The notes beneath the pieces are model-generated. The model was not told the origin of the DNA and did not search any database. It saw only the letters and a list, made by a program, of their open reading frames with translations. The translations under genes and the position numbers were made by a program. From the NCBI RefSeq assembly GCF_001634885.1, contig NZ_LWEX01000406.1, positions 1 to 64,000 of the forward strand: a stretch of DNA of 64,000 nucleotides. The letters run 5' to 3'. This DNA comes from Sulfitobacter sp. HI0040. GTDB taxonomy: Bacteria; Pseudomonadota; Alphaproteobacteria; Rhodobacterales; Rhodobacteraceae. Of the stretch, positions 8,787 to 17,975 are shown one piece after another (the stretch's first letter is position 1; every line of letters starts with the position of its first letter).

Positions 8787-9452
8787 TCAAACCGGTTCGA
8801 CCAGTTCCGCGCCCTTCGCCCGGTTGGAGTTCACTTCGCGCCCCACACGGTGCCAGGTGAGCGTCTCTTCGGGGGCGGGTTGCAACAGGGTCGCGGCGCC
8901 TTTGCCCTCCTCCCCCAGCCAGAGAGGCATATCGGGTTCTTCGATGATGACCGGCATCCGGTTGTGAATGCGCCGCATCGGGGCGTTGGCGGCGATGGTG
9001 ACGACGGCGCAGGTGGCATGGCGGGCCCCGTCGCCGTCCTTCCAATCCTGCCAGATGGCGGCAAAAGCCAGCGGTGCGCCATCGCTTCGGGTGATGTACC
9101 ACGGATCACGCCCGCCTTCGGGATCCTTGGTCCATTCGTAAAAACCGCTCGCGATAATGAGGCCCCGCCGCTCGCGCACGGCATTTCGGAAGGCGGGCTT
9201 TTCTGCGACGGTCTCTCCCCGCGCGTTGATTAGCAGCGGGCCGTCCGACATCTTCTTGTACCATGGCGGCAGCAGCCCCCAGCGCATTGAACGCAGGGCG
9301 CGGCCCGCATCAGCCCCGGATGTCACGATATGGACCTGTGTCGTCGGGCAGACGTTGTAATTCGGCACCTCGGGCAGATCGTTCGCCGGTGCAGCGGCAA
9401 AGATCGACGCCATGGCATCATGCGGCAATGTGATCGCCATGCGTCCGCACAT
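8787..9452 (-). CDS. SOS response-associated peptidase family protein (SRAP/YedK/HMCES)
   Basis: A 221-residue SRAP protein. This family caps abasic sites in single-stranded DNA by forming a thiazolidine link through the N-terminal cysteine exposed after removal of the initiator Met. All key residues are present: Cys2 (MCGRM), Asn76 in LINARGET, Glu106 in SGFYEW, and His163 in RRIHNRMPVII. The start at 9452 is fixed by the need for Cys2, although the frame is open further upstream. It converges with the phosphotransferase gene and is divergent from the MFS gene. Confidence 0.92.
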   Translation of the reverse strand: MCGRMAITLPHDAMASIFAAAPANDLPEVPNYNVCPTTQVHIVTSGADAGRALRSMRWGLLPPWYKKMSDGPLLINARGETVAEKPAFRNAVRERRGLIIASGFYEWTKDPEGGRDPWYITRSDGAPLAFAAIWQDWKDGDGARHATCAVVTIAANAPMRRIHNRMPVIIEEPDMPLWLGEEGKGAATLLQPAPEETLTWHRVGREVNSNRAKGAELVEPV

Positions 9453-9638
9453 GTTGGATACCTCAGGTTTCGCTGCCTCCCCCGGAATATAGGCGCACGC
9501 CCCACGCCCCGCAAATCCGCCTAGGCGATAGGCGGCACAACTGACGGAGGCGAACCGCCGATCGCGGCACGCGTGACTTTTACCCCCCTCGTCTTTCTGC
9601 GAAAGAGACGGGCAACGTTTCACTTCCAAGGCCCCTTC

Positions 9639-10898
9639 ATGCTTCGTCAACTGCTTCCCGTCAGCGCATTGTTCCTCGGCTCCGCCTTTCTGCTCTTTGG
9701 CGGGGGGATCAATGGCCTCATCCTGCCGGTGCGCGGTACGAGCGAAGGGTTCTCCTCCCTCTCACTCGGCATGCTGGGCACGGGCTGGGCACTGGGTTAC
9801 GTGTCGGGCTGCGTGCTGACGGCGGGACTTGTTTCACGGGTGGGGCATATCCGTGCCTTCGGGGCCATGGCCGCGGTGGCGGCCATTACCATCCTCGCCA
9901 GCGCCCTGCTGATCACGCCCTGGGCGTGGATCGTGCTGCGGGGCATCTGCGGCTTTTGCTTTGCGGGCACGGCGATGATCGTCGAAAGCTGGCTGAGCGA
10001 CAGGACCGACCCGGAGGCGCGGGGCCGCATTTTCGGCATCTACACGATGGTGAATCTGGGGGCCACGACCGCGGGGCAGATGATGCTTACCCTGGGCGAT
10101 CCCAATGGCTTTGCCTTCTTTGCTCTGGCCGCGATCTTTTATTGCCTCGCCCTTGTACCCACCGCCGTCACATCCAGTTCCACCCCGCCCCCGCTCGCGT
10201 CGGTCAAGCTGAACATGCGGGCGCTCTGGCGCAATTCCTCGGTTTCGGTGTTCAGCGTTTTTTGGGTGGGCGTGTCTAACGCAGCCTTCGGTACGCTTGC
10301 CGCCGTCTATGCGGAGCGGATCGGGCTGGTTCTGGCAGCGATCGCCTTTTTCACCTCCCTGCCGATCCTTGCCGGTGCTGTCATGCAGGTGCCGGTGGGC
10401 TATCTGTCGGACCGGATGGACCGGCGGAAGGTTCTCATCGGTATCGCGGTGTTGGCCCTGCTGGCGGACGCGGGCTTTCTAGTCCTCGCACCCGAAAGCC
10501 GTGATCTGAACCTGCTGCTCGCTTCCGTTCTTGGGGGGTCGATCTATGCGATGTATCCGGTGATCGTGGCCCATGCGAATGACCACGCCGAACCGGGCAC
10601 CTCGCTGCAGATCTCCGGCGGGCTGCTGATGACCTACGGCATCGGGTCCATCGTGGGACCGCTGCTGGCAGGCTGGGCCATGGAGGACCTTGGTCTGCGC
10701 GCGCTTTTCGGCATGACCGCGCTGTCACATATCATGATCGTCCTGTTCACCATGTACCGGATCACCCGGCGCGAAGCCCCGTCCGAGGCGGAAAAGACGG
10801 TCTTCCAGCCGGCCACGGCAGGCAGAACCTCCACCCTGCAGACCATGCCCCTGAGGAACGGAGACCCCGCGCCCGGCACTGCAGAGCAACCCGCCTGA
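9639..10898 (+). CDS. MFS transporter, YcaD-like
   Basis: A 419-residue twelve-span major facilitator protein. The first span starts at once (LLPVSALFLGSAFLLFGGG), the conserved loop 2-3 region and the ESWLSDR motif in span 5 resemble YcaD-type exporters, and the loop DRMDRRKVLIG marks the second half. Substrate is unknown. The ATG at 9639 is preceded by AAGG at about nine bases; an in-frame codon 22 residues upstream would place a charged leader before the first span and is less likely. A strong bidirectional hairpin follows the stop. Confidence 0.85.
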   Translation: MLRQLLPVSALFLGSAFLLFGGGINGLILPVRGTSEGFSSLSLGMLGTGWALGYVSGCVLTAGLVSRVGHIRAFGAMAAVAAITILASALLITPWAWIVLRGICGFCFAGTAMIVESWLSDRTDPEARGRIFGIYTMVNLGATTAGQMMLTLGDPNGFAFFALAAIFYCLALVPTAVTSSSTPPPLASVKLNMRALWRNSSVSVFSVFWVGVSNAAFGTLAAVYAERIGLVLAAIAFFTSLPILAGAVMQVPVGYLSDRMDRRKVLIGIAVLALLADAGFLVLAPESRDLNLLLASVLGGSIYAMYPVIVAHANDHAEPGTSLQISGGLLMTYGIGSIVGPLLAGWAMEDLGLRALFGMTALSHIMIVLFTMYRITRREAPSEAEKTVFQPATAGRTSTLQTMPLRNGDPAPGTAEQPA

Positions 10899-10906
10899 GA
10901 AAGCAC

Positions 10907-10939
10907 AAAGGGGCGTGGCCACACCGGCCACGCCCCTTT
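10907..10939. terminator. Bidirectional rho-independent terminator
   Basis: A perfect 14-base inverted repeat (AAAGGGGCGTGGCC / GGCCACGCCCCTTT) around a five-base loop sits between the convergent MFS and 5'-nucleotidase genes. The A and T runs at the stem ends serve both directions. Confidence 0.9.
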
Positions 10940-10956
10940 CATTCTGAAACAGCTAT

Positions 10957-12513
10957 TTACTTCGCGACGATACGCCCGTCGGTATAGGGTTTGTAGGGCG
11001 CGTTCTGGGCCAGGAATTCCGCCGTCACATCCGCGAGGTCGGGGCCGAAGTCATAGGCATTTTCGGCTTCCTTGAACATCGCGTAGCCGTCCCCGCCGTT
11101 GCGCACGTAGTTGTTGGAAACCACACCATAGGTCTTTTCCGGCTCGAGCGGCTGACCGGCGATCATCACATCGCTGATACGGCTGCCCGCCGGCTGGCTC
11201 GCATCGAAGGTGAATGTCATCCCCGCGACCTGCGGGAAACGGCCTGCGCCTTCCTCGATCTGGGAAACCCCGTTCTCCAGCGCTTCCATCAACTGCTCTC
11301 CACTGACCTGAAAGGTGGACAGCGTGTTCTGGAACGGCAGTACCGTCAGCACCTCGCCCATGGTGACATCCCCCGCGTCGATTGAGGCGCGCAAACCGCC
11401 GCTGTTGGCGATGGCGACGTCGATCCCCTGATCGGCCACCCGGGCGAGCATCGCATCGGCCACAAGGTTGCCCATGGCGCATTCACCGGCACGGCAAATG
11501 TCGCGGCCCCCCTCGATCGCCTCCTCTGCCTGGGCCACCACGCGGTTGCGGATTTCCTCCAGCGGTTTTGCAGCCTCGCCAATGCGGTCCACGGTCGAGC
11601 TATCCTCCGTCACTGCGGCGTCGAGCAGAAGCGGGTCACCCACGGCTTCGATCACGCGACCTTCGTCATCGAAGGTGACATTCAACTCCCCGAGGAATTT
11701 ACCGTAGGCATAGGCCTGCACGATCGCCGTTTCGCCCTCCATGGTGGGATAGGGCCCTTCGGCGCGTTCATGCGTGTTGCTGAGCAGCGTGTTGGAATGA
11801 CCGCCGACAATCACGTCGACGCCGGTTGTTTCCCGCGCGACGCGCTGGTCCACGCCGAAGCCCGAATGGCTGAGCACGACGATCTTGTTGACGCCCTCTT
11901 CTGTCAGGCGGTCGACCTCGGCCTGCACCGCTTCGACCGGGTCGGTGAAGATGATGTTGTCACCGGGGCTGGCGAGTTCATGGGTGTCCTGCGGGGTCAG
12001 ACCGATCAGCCCGATCTTTTCGCCGTTCTTCTCGATCACCGTCGATTTGCGGATCGCATCCGCCAGCAGCGGCTCACCAGAGACATCGGCGTTCGACATC
12101 AGGATGGGGAATTCAACCGCATCCACGAAACCCTTCAGCACTTCGGGGCCGTCGTCGAATTCGTGGTTGCCCACGGTCATCGCGTCATAGCCCATCTTGT
12201 TCATCATTTCGGCGGCCAGCGCACCCTTGTAGTGGGTGTAGAAGAGCGTGCCCTGGAACTGGTCGCCCCCGTCCACCAACAGCGCATTGTCGGTCCGGCC
12301 CCGCGCTTCGTTGATGGCCGTCACCAGCCGGCCCGAGCCGCCAAAGCATTCGCCGGCGCTGTTGTCCTCGGCGGAACAGGGGCCGTCATACTTGCTGATC
12401 GGCTCGAACCGGGCGTGGAAGTCATTGGTGTGCAGGATGGTCAATTTGTACTCGGCGGCTGCCATTCCGCTGGTCATGGCCAGCGCGGCGGCGCTCGTCA
12501 GGAATCGTTTCAT
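10957..12513 (-). CDS. Bifunctional metallophosphatase/5'-nucleotidase, periplasmic
   Basis: A 518-residue exported enzyme that hydrolyses nucleotides (UshA/NT5E type) so that nucleoside and phosphate can be taken up. A Sec signal peptide (MKRFLTSAAALAMTSGMAAA) precedes the metallophosphatase domain with KLTILHTNDFHARFEP, VGNHEFDDG and VGGHSNT metal-site motifs. The C-terminal 5'-nucleotidase domain begins after about residue 330 and carries ANSGGLRASIDAGDVT and YGVVSNNYVRNGGDGY. The ATG at 12513 is preceded by GGGGAAGA. Nucleosides it releases could feed the salvage genes cdd-deoA-deoB-upp elsewhere in this window. Confidence 0.9.
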   Translation of the reverse strand: MKRFLTSAAALAMTSGMAAAEYKLTILHTNDFHARFEPISKYDGPCSAEDNSAGECFGGSGRLVTAINEARGRTDNALLVDGGDQFQGTLFYTHYKGALAAEMMNKMGYDAMTVGNHEFDDGPEVLKGFVDAVEFPILMSNADVSGEPLLADAIRKSTVIEKNGEKIGLIGLTPQDTHELASPGDNIIFTDPVEAVQAEVDRLTEEGVNKIVVLSHSGFGVDQRVARETTGVDVIVGGHSNTLLSNTHERAEGPYPTMEGETAIVQAYAYGKFLGELNVTFDDEGRVIEAVGDPLLLDAAVTEDSSTVDRIGEAAKPLEEIRNRVVAQAEEAIEGGRDICRAGECAMGNLVADAMLARVADQGIDVAIANSGGLRASIDAGDVTMGEVLTVLPFQNTLSTFQVSGEQLMEALENGVSQIEEGAGRFPQVAGMTFTFDASQPAGSRISDVMIAGQPLEPEKTYGVVSNNYVRNGGDGYAMFKEAENAYDFGPDLADVTAEFLAQNAPYKPYTDGRIVAK

Positions 12514-12670
12514 CGGTCTTCCCCTGTTGTGTTGATACCGCATGGTGGCGCGCGGCCCGGAGGGAGTCAAAGCGGATATGGCACTGCCCCAGCGGCAGGT
12601 CGCGCAGCGTCCGGTCAAAGGCGGCGCAGGCGGCCTTGACCGGACCTTCCCGCGCGGGCACTACGGGCCC

Positions 12671-13021
12671 ATGTTGATCTACAAGATATTCCGGTCCGAC
12701 GAATGGGCCGCGCTGCGCCGGGACGGCCATACCAAAGGCGCCCCCATCGACGTTTCCGACGGCTATGTGCATTTTTCCACCGCCGAACAGGCTCCCGAAA
12801 CAGCAGCGAAACATTTCGCGGGGGAGGAGGGATTGTATCTGCTGGCGCTTGATGCCGATACGCTCGGCCCCGAGTTGCAATGGGAGCCTTCGCGCGGCGG
12901 TGCCCTTTTTCCCCACCTTTACCGGGACCTGCGGATGGAAGATGTCGCCTGGGCCCAGCCGCTGCCGCTCGAAGACGGCCAACACCGCTTTCCCGCAGGT
13001 TTCGAAACGGAGGAACAATGA
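12671..13021 (+). CDS. DUF952 domain protein
   Basis: A 116-residue protein of the DUF952 family, recognised from IYKIFRSDEWAAL at the start and the central DGYVHFSTAEQ segment. The family has an unassigned function; its fold resembles ADP-ribosyltransferase-like proteins, which does not prove an activity. The start at 12671 places the domain at the very N terminus. Its stop overlaps the next start (ATGA), and that gene in turn overlaps pyrD, so the three are co-translated. This order is common in Rhodobacterales as I remember it. Confidence 0.85.
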   Translation: MLIYKIFRSDEWAALRRDGHTKGAPIDVSDGYVHFSTAEQAPETAAKHFAGEEGLYLLALDADTLGPELQWEPSRGGALFPHLYRDLRMEDVAWAQPLPLEDGQHRFPAGFETEEQ

Positions 13022-13449
13022 CCCGATATATCGATCCGGACCGCGCGCAGTTCGATGCTTTCAAAGCTCTTGACCGGGATGCGCCGCTCGACATGTTCAA
13101 CCTCGTCAAACTGCAGGACAAGGCCAATTATCCCGGGGATCACGGTCTTGCGCGGGATGGGCTGACCGGGGCGGACGCCTATGAGCTTTACGGGAAGGAA
13201 AGTGGCCCTGTTTTCGCCCGTGTGGGCGGAAAGATCGTTTGGCGCGGGCAATTCGATCTGACGCTGATCGGCCCGCAGGATGAAACCTGGGATGTGGCGT
13301 TCATTGCCCGCTATCCCAGTGCCCATGCCTTTCTGGAAATGATCTCTGACCCGATCTACAAGGACGCCGTGGTGCATCGGCAGGCGGCGGTGGAAACGTC
13401 CCGCCTGATCCGCACGCAGAACCTGCCCCTGACTGACGGCTTCGCGTGA
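13018..13449 (+). CDS. DUF1330-like protein
   Basis: A 143-residue protein resembling the DUF1330 dimeric alpha/beta-barrel family: [13 protein letters not shown] near residue 27 and [18 protein letters not shown] near residue 95 are the typical strands and helix. No enzymatic role is established. It overlaps DUF952 upstream by four bases and pyrD downstream by four bases (GTGA), which ties it to the pyrimidine gene by translation but not necessarily by function. Confidence 0.75.
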   Translation: MTRYIDPDRAQFDAFKALDRDAPLDMFNLVKLQDKANYPGDHGLARDGLTGADAYELYGKESGPVFARVGGKIVWRGQFDLTLIGPQDETWDVAFIARYPSAHAFLEMISDPIYKDAVVHRQAAVETSRLIRTQNLPLTDGFA

Positions 13450-14492
13450 ACGCGCTTTTCGAACGGCTGGGCCTGCTCGCCCTGCACCGGCTCGACCCGG
13501 AGACGGCCCATGGCCTTGCCCTTCGCGCGCTCAATTCCGGTCTGACGCCGGCACCGGGGCCCATCACCTCCCCCCAGTTGAAGACCACGCTTGCGGGGCT
13601 GGCCTTGCCGAACCCCGTGGGTCTCGCTGCGGGTTTCGACAAGAACGCGACGGCGGTAAAGCCGCTGCAACAGGCCGGTTTCGGCTTTCTGGAGGTGGGC
13701 GCCGCGACGCCGAAGCCGCAGCCGGGCAACCCGCGCCCGCGGCTTTTTCGCCTGTCCGAAGACCGCGCGGCGATCAACCGTTTCGGGTTCAACAACGATG
13801 GCGCGGAGGAGATCGTATCCCGCCTCGCCCGGCCCCGGGACCCGGCGGTACCCGTGGGTCTGAACCTCGGTGCCAACAAGACCTCGACCGACCGGGCCGC
13901 CGATTTCGCCACCGTGATGCGTGCGGCCCGCGACCATGTGGATTTCGCCACCGTCAATGTCTCCTCCCCGAACACCGAAAGGCTGCGGGACCTGCAGGGC
14001 AAAGCGGCCCTTGCGGGATTGCTCTCCGGGGTCATGTCAGAACGCGGTGCCTGCCCGGTCTTTCTCAAGATCGCGCCGGACCTGTCCGACGCCGAAATAG
14101 CCGAGATCGCAGAGGTAGCGCAGGAAGCGGGTGTCGCCGCCATCATCGCCACCAACACGACGCTCGACCGGACCGGCCTTTCCAGCGCCTACGCGCAGGA
14201 AACCGGGGGCCTTTCGGGCAGACCGCTCATGGAAAGATCGACCCGCGTATTGGCACGGCTTTCCTTTTCCACCGATGTGCCGCTGATCGGCGTGGGCGGC
14301 ATCGCAAGCGCGGAGGACGCCTATGCGAAGCTTCGGGCCGGTGCCTCCGCCGTACAGCTCTATACCGCGCTGGTCTATGACGGGCTGTCGCTGGTGAGCC
14401 GCATCGTCGAAGGGTTGGACGGGCTTCTGAAACGCGACGGCTTTGCCTCTGTCGCCGATGCGGTCGGCACCGGGCGGGAGGCCTACCTTTAG
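13446..14492 (+). CDS. pyrD: Dihydroorotate dehydrogenase (quinone), class 2
   Basis: A 348-residue FMN enzyme that oxidises dihydroorotate to orotate and passes electrons to the quinone pool at the inner membrane, the fourth step of UMP synthesis. Family marks are [16 protein letters not shown] near 57, the lysine-rich substrate region [12 protein letters not shown], the catalytic serine block [15 protein letters not shown] near 174, and [12 protein letters not shown] before the phosphate site. The N-terminal extension of about 45 residues is what distinguishes class 2 from class 1. Translation starts at a GTG that overlaps the preceding stop. Its end overlaps the convergent MATE gene by four bases. 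Confidence 0.95.
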   Translation: MNALFERLGLLALHRLDPETAHGLALRALNSGLTPAPGPITSPQLKTTLAGLALPNPVGLAAGFDKNATAVKPLQQAGFGFLEVGAATPKPQPGNPRPRLFRLSEDRAAINRFGFNNDGAEEIVSRLARPRDPAVPVGLNLGANKTSTDRAADFATVMRAARDHVDFATVNVSSPNTERLRDLQGKAALAGLLSGVMSERGACPVFLKIAPDLSDAEIAEIAEVAQEAGVAAIIATNTTLDRTGLSSAYAQETGGLSGRPLMERSTRVLARLSFSTDVPLIGVGGIASAEDAYAKLRAGASAVQLYTALVYDGLSLVSRIVEGLDGLLKRDGFASVADAVGTGREAYL

Positions 14493-15895
14493 CCCGCAGT
14501 CGCCTTGCCTTGCCTGAGGGGCGGGGGCGGCGCATCCGCATCGGCTTCGAGCGAGGGATACCGCAGGCCCAACGTAATGCCCCGGGCGACGAAAGACGCC
14601 AGAAGGGATAGCCACAGCCCGTGATTGCCCAAGGCGGGCACCAGTACCAGCGCAAAACCCACGTAGATGGCGAAGCTGATCGCCATCATGTTGCGCATGT
14701 CGCGTGACCGTGTGGCACCGATGAAAATACCGTCCAGCATCCATGCCGCCCAGCCCGCGACCGGGGCCGCCACCATGTAGGGCAGGTAATCCCGCGCCAC
14801 GGCGCGCACCCCGGTCGCGGTCGCCATCAAATCGATGATCGCACCCCCTGCCAATGCGAAAGCGATTGCCATCCCGACGCAGGTGGCCAAGCCCCAGCCG
14901 CTCGTCAGCAAGGCGCCTCGGCGCAACACCGCACGCTGCCGCGCGCCCATGGCCCGCCCCACAAGCGCCTCGGCGGCATAGGCGAACCCGTCGAGCGCGA
15001 AGGCCGTGATCATGAGGAACTGCAACAGCACCTGATTGGCGGCGAGTGTGACATCGCCCAGCCCCGACCCCATGAAGAGGAAGGACACGAACATCGCCTC
15101 CAGCAGCATGGAACGGATCAGGATATCGGTATTCACCCGCATCATGTGCAGCCAGCGCGGCCCGTCAAAGACCTGGGCCCAGTTGCGCCATTCGGGCAGG
15201 CGGAACGCGGCCCGGCAAAACCACAGGCCCAGCGCGGCACCAGACCATTCCGACAGGAAGGTCGCGATGGCCACCCCCTGCACCCCCCAGTCGAGCCCCA
15301 GAACGAACCACAAATCGAGCACGATGTTCAGCCCGTTCATCCAGAGCTGGATGGCCAGAACGGCGCGTGTGCGCTCCTGCGCGATAAGCCACCCGGTGAT
15401 GGCGTAAATCGAAATCGCCGCCGGGGCCGACCAGACGCGGATGGCCATATATTGCTGGGCCAAGCCTTCCACCTCTGCGGAACCGGGCGAAAGCCGGAAG
15501 GACGCCCAAAAGAGAGGCAGTTGCAAAAGGATGATCGCGGCCCCTGCCCCTGCCCCGATCAACAGCCCGCGGGTAAGCAGGGCGGCGACTTCGGCATCGT
15601 CCCCGTGGCCCGCGGCCTGCGCCGTCAGACCGACAGTGCCCATCCGCAAGAAGCCAAAGATCCAGTAGAGCGCCGAGAGGATGATCGCCCCCAGCCCCAC
15701 CGCGCCGATGGGGGCGGCAAGGCCCATCTGGCCCACGACCCCGGTATCGACCGAACCAAGGATCGGGACAGTGGCATTGGAGATGACGATCGGGACCGCG
15801 ATGTTGAGAACCCGGCGATGGGTCACGACGTCGCGCGGTTCCAGCGCGCCCTTGTCGACGGCACGGACCTCCGCGTCGCTGAGAGGTTCGTCCAC
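14489..15895 (-). CDS. MATE family efflux transporter, DinF branch
   Basis: A 468-residue integral membrane protein with twelve predicted spans in two homologous halves. The start of the domain ([22 protein letters not shown]) and [16 protein letters not shown] are typical of the DinF branch of MATE exporters, which expel drugs or metabolites in exchange for protons or sodium. The start is a GTG at 15895, four bases after the stop of the thioesterase gene, so it is the last gene of a thioesterase-thioesterase-MATE operon. Substrate unknown. Confidence 0.9.
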   Translation of the reverse strand: MDEPLSDAEVRAVDKGALEPRDVVTHRRVLNIAVPIVISNATVPILGSVDTGVVGQMGLAAPIGAVGLGAIILSALYWIFGFLRMGTVGLTAQAAGHGDDAEVAALLTRGLLIGAGAGAAIILLQLPLFWASFRLSPGSAEVEGLAQQYMAIRVWSAPAAISIYAITGWLIAQERTRAVLAIQLWMNGLNIVLDLWFVLGLDWGVQGVAIATFLSEWSGAALGLWFCRAAFRLPEWRNWAQVFDGPRWLHMMRVNTDILIRSMLLEAMFVSFLFMGSGLGDVTLAANQVLLQFLMITAFALDGFAYAAEALVGRAMGARQRAVLRRGALLTSGWGLATCVGMAIAFALAGGAIIDLMATATGVRAVARDYLPYMVAAPVAGWAAWMLDGIFIGATRSRDMRNMMAISFAIYVGFALVLVPALGNHGLWLSLLASFVARGITLGLRYPSLEADADAPPPPLRQGKATAG

Positions 15896-15899
15896 CGGA

Positions 15900-16412
15900 T
15901 CAGCCCTGACGCCGGGGGATCACGAAATGGCCGGTAGCCTGGGCAAAAAGGCGCGCCCGGTTGTCCTGCCAGGCCTCTACGTGAACCGACGCATAGCGAC
16001 GGCCAGAACGGTTGATGCGGGCGCGGGCATAGGCATCCCGGGGCAGGCCCGACCGCAGATAATCGACAGTGAAGTCGATCGTCTTGGGCAACCGGGGAAG
16101 ATGCGCATGATCGAGGTTATCGAGATCGAGCGCACCGCTTTCCATATCCTCCCAGATCAATCCCCAGCTGAGCGTGACAATCGCCGTCATCTCCAGAAAT
16201 GCCGCCGTCACCCCACCGTGGAGCGCGGGCAGCAGCGGATTGCCGATGAGCGTATCGTTGAAGGGTAGAAGCCCGGTCAGCTCATCCCCCCGCCGTTCGA
16301 ACCGGATGCCCAGAAACTGGATATAGGGCACACCTTCGACAAGCGCGCGCAACACGCCATCCCGCCGCTGCTTGACCACCTGAACGGGTTCGGGGCGTTT
16401 CGAAAAGCTCAT
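15900..16412 (-). CDS. PaaI-type hotdog thioesterase
   Basis: A 170-residue hotdog-fold protein of the PaaI acyl-CoA thioesterase family. The motif PALHGGVTAAFLEM (HGG with a following acidic residue on the central helix) is the expected active-site region, and LPKTIDFTVDYLRSGLP the next strand. It would hydrolyse an acyl-CoA in the cytoplasm; the acyl group is unknown. Its ATG overlaps the stop of a second thioesterase gene upstream (ATGA). The two are diverged paralogues and could form a heteromer. Confidence 0.85.
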   Translation of the reverse strand: MSFSKRPEPVQVVKQRRDGVLRALVEGVPYIQFLGIRFERRGDELTGLLPFNDTLIGNPLLPALHGGVTAAFLEMTAIVTLSWGLIWEDMESGALDLDNLDHAHLPRLPKTIDFTVDYLRSGLPRDAYARARINRSGRRYASVHVEAWQDNRARLFAQATGHFVIPRRQG

Positions 16413-16831
16413 CTTTTGCCCTCCACCGTGAAGGTGCCGGTCGCGGTGGCGACCGGGTTATCGGCATCATCGTCGGTGGCCGTGGCCCGGACGAAGGCCA
16501 CCGACCGGGTGACATGATAGCAGGTCGCGGTCGTGCGGATCCGTTGCCCGGGGCGCGCCGCGCGCAGGTATTCGATGCGCAGATCCATGGTTGCCGTCCC
16601 GGCGGGATTGGTCGGATGGCTCATCACCGCTGCCCCGCAGGTGGTATCCATTAGGGCCGATACCGCACCGCCGTGAATCACCTTGGTCACCGGATCGCCG
16701 ATGAACCGCTCGTCATAGGCCATGGAAACAACCGCGGTACCGCGTTCGATATCCTCCACCTCCATCCCCAATGCCACGGCATGCGGCAGGGCCTGTATGA
16801 ATTGCCTCGCCATGCGCGTTTTGTCTGACAT
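16409..16831 (-). CDS. PaaI-type hotdog thioesterase
   Basis: A 140-residue paralogue of the following thioesterase and closer to the standard family length. The active-site helix is VIHGGAVSALMDTTCGAAV, with the conserved HGG and aspartate, and the typical MDLRIEYLRAARPG strand follows. It is the first gene of the operon with the second thioesterase and the MATE exporter, and is divergent from the first MerR gene. The proximity to the acyl-CoA oxidation locus suggests a role in keeping acyl-CoA pools free, but this is inference. Confidence 0.88.
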   Translation of the reverse strand: MSDKTRMARQFIQALPHAVALGMEVEDIERGTAVVSMAYDERFIGDPVTKVIHGGAVSALMDTTCGAAVMSHPTNPAGTATMDLRIEYLRAARPGQRIRTTATCYHVTRSVAFVRATATDDDADNPVATATGTFTVEGKR

Positions 16832-16948
16832 GTATCGCGCCCCTTTTTCCTGCCTGATGAACTTTATCCGTTGATGCCTTCCAAAGGGCAAGAGGACCTG
16901 TTGCTCATTCATCTGCTTGGACATAGCCTGTGGCGGAGGAGACCGCCC

Positions 16949-17317
16949 ATGGCCGACGACCGCCTGACTTTCAAGGAAATGTGCGCTACGTTCGACGTAA
17001 CGCCGCGCACGCTGCGCTACTATGAATACATAGAGCTGCTGCAACCTGACCGCGAAGGCCGTGCACGTTTCTACGGGGCACGGGAACGGGCGCGGATGAA
17101 GCTCATCATGCGGGGGCGGAAATTCGGATTCGCGCTCGAAGACATTCGGCAGTGGCTGCTTATCTACGAAAAAGAAGGCACCGACGCCCAGATGCGGACC
17201 TGGATCGAAATGGCGGACCGGCAGTTGGCCGAACTGGCCGATCAAAAGGCCCAGCTGGAAGAGGCGATGTCCGAATTGCAGCGCCTGCGCGACGACACCG
17301 CCGCCGCGCTCGACTGA
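16949..17317 (+). CDS. MerR family transcriptional regulator (first of tandem pair)
   Basis: A 122-residue MerR-type activator/repressor. The N-terminal winged helix reads [19 protein letters not shown], followed by a second wing helix and a long C-terminal coiled coil (about residues 80-120) for dimerisation. There is no cysteine-based metal site, so a metal sensor is unlikely; MerR proteins of this small type control acyl-CoA or branched-chain catabolism in other proteobacteria. The start at 16949 has GGAGGAG eight bases upstream. It is about half identical by eye to the next regulator, indicating duplication. Confidence 0.85.
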   Translation: MADDRLTFKEMCATFDVTPRTLRYYEYIELLQPDREGRARFYGARERARMKLIMRGRKFGFALEDIRQWLLIYEKEGTDAQMRTWIEMADRQLAELADQKAQLEEAMSELQRLRDDTAAALD

Positions 17318-17530
17318 TCCGAAAACCTTTCCCTTAGTTTGAATCGCTGTTTTCCCCCGATCCGGGGGCAGAACACCGCTGTATCATCCCGCTGACGCAC
17401 TAGGTCGTTACGTCAACTTCACAAGTGACGCGACGTCCAGCTTACGTCAACGTAAGGCATCGCTTTATATCCACCCCGAGTACCAAGATCGATCATCGAA
17501 AGCCAACCGACCCCAGAACGGAGGGACGTC
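17318..17530 (+). promoter_or_regulatory. Intergenic control region with MerR-type palindrome
   Basis: This 213-base region lies between the two MerR genes. It contains a perfect palindrome with six-base arms, CTTACG-TCAA-CGTAAG, at 17441-17456, and a half-site repeat GTTACGTCAAC at 17407-17417, about one three helical turns upstream. The TTACGT...ACGTAA core resembles operators I associate with LiuR-type MerR regulators of branched-chain and fatty acid catabolism. The site sits about 75 bases before the second MerR gene and so probably drives that gene and the acyl-CoA dehydrogenase operon. A small C-run/G-run hairpin at 17354-17368 may end the first MerR transcript. Confidence 0.6.
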
Positions 17531-17932
17531 ATGACCGAAGATACAAAAACAATTCGACAGATGTGCGACGCATTTGACGTCACGCCCCGGACATTGCGCT
17601 TTTACGAAGCCAAGGAACTGCTGTTTCCGATCCGGGACGGGCAAAAGCGCCTCTTCACGAAACGGGACCGCGCCCGGCTCAAACTGATCCTGCGCGGCAA
17701 ACGCTTCGGCTTTTCGCTCGAACAGATCCGCCAGCTGCTCGATCTCTATCACATGGGGGATCAGCAACATACGCAGATCGCCCGCACCTACGAGATCGCG
17801 AAAGAGCGCCTGGCCGATATGGAAGCCCAGCGCGACGAGCTGACCGAAGCGATCGAGGACCTGCAAGCACAGATCAAATGGGGCGAGAAGATGATCTCCT
17901 CCATGAACAATTCGCGCAAGGCGGCGGAATAA
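17531..17932 (+). CDS. MerR family transcriptional regulator (second of tandem pair)
   Basis: A 133-residue paralogue of the upstream MerR protein: the recognition segment [19 protein letters not shown] is almost the same, as is [21 protein letters not shown], followed by a C-terminal coiled coil. It lacks cysteines for metal binding. It is the gene nearest to the palindrome and only 43 bases before the acyl-CoA dehydrogenase gene, so it most likely regulates that operon and itself. The ATG is preceded by ACGGAGGGACGTC. Confidence 0.87.
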   Translation: MTEDTKTIRQMCDAFDVTPRTLRFYEAKELLFPIRDGQKRLFTKRDRARLKLILRGKRFGFSLEQIRQLLDLYHMGDQQHTQIARTYEIAKERLADMEAQRDELTEAIEDLQAQIKWGEKMISSMNNSRKAAE

Positions 17933-17975
17933 CCGCCCCGCGCCGTCCGAACCAAAGATTCCCAACGGAGACACC

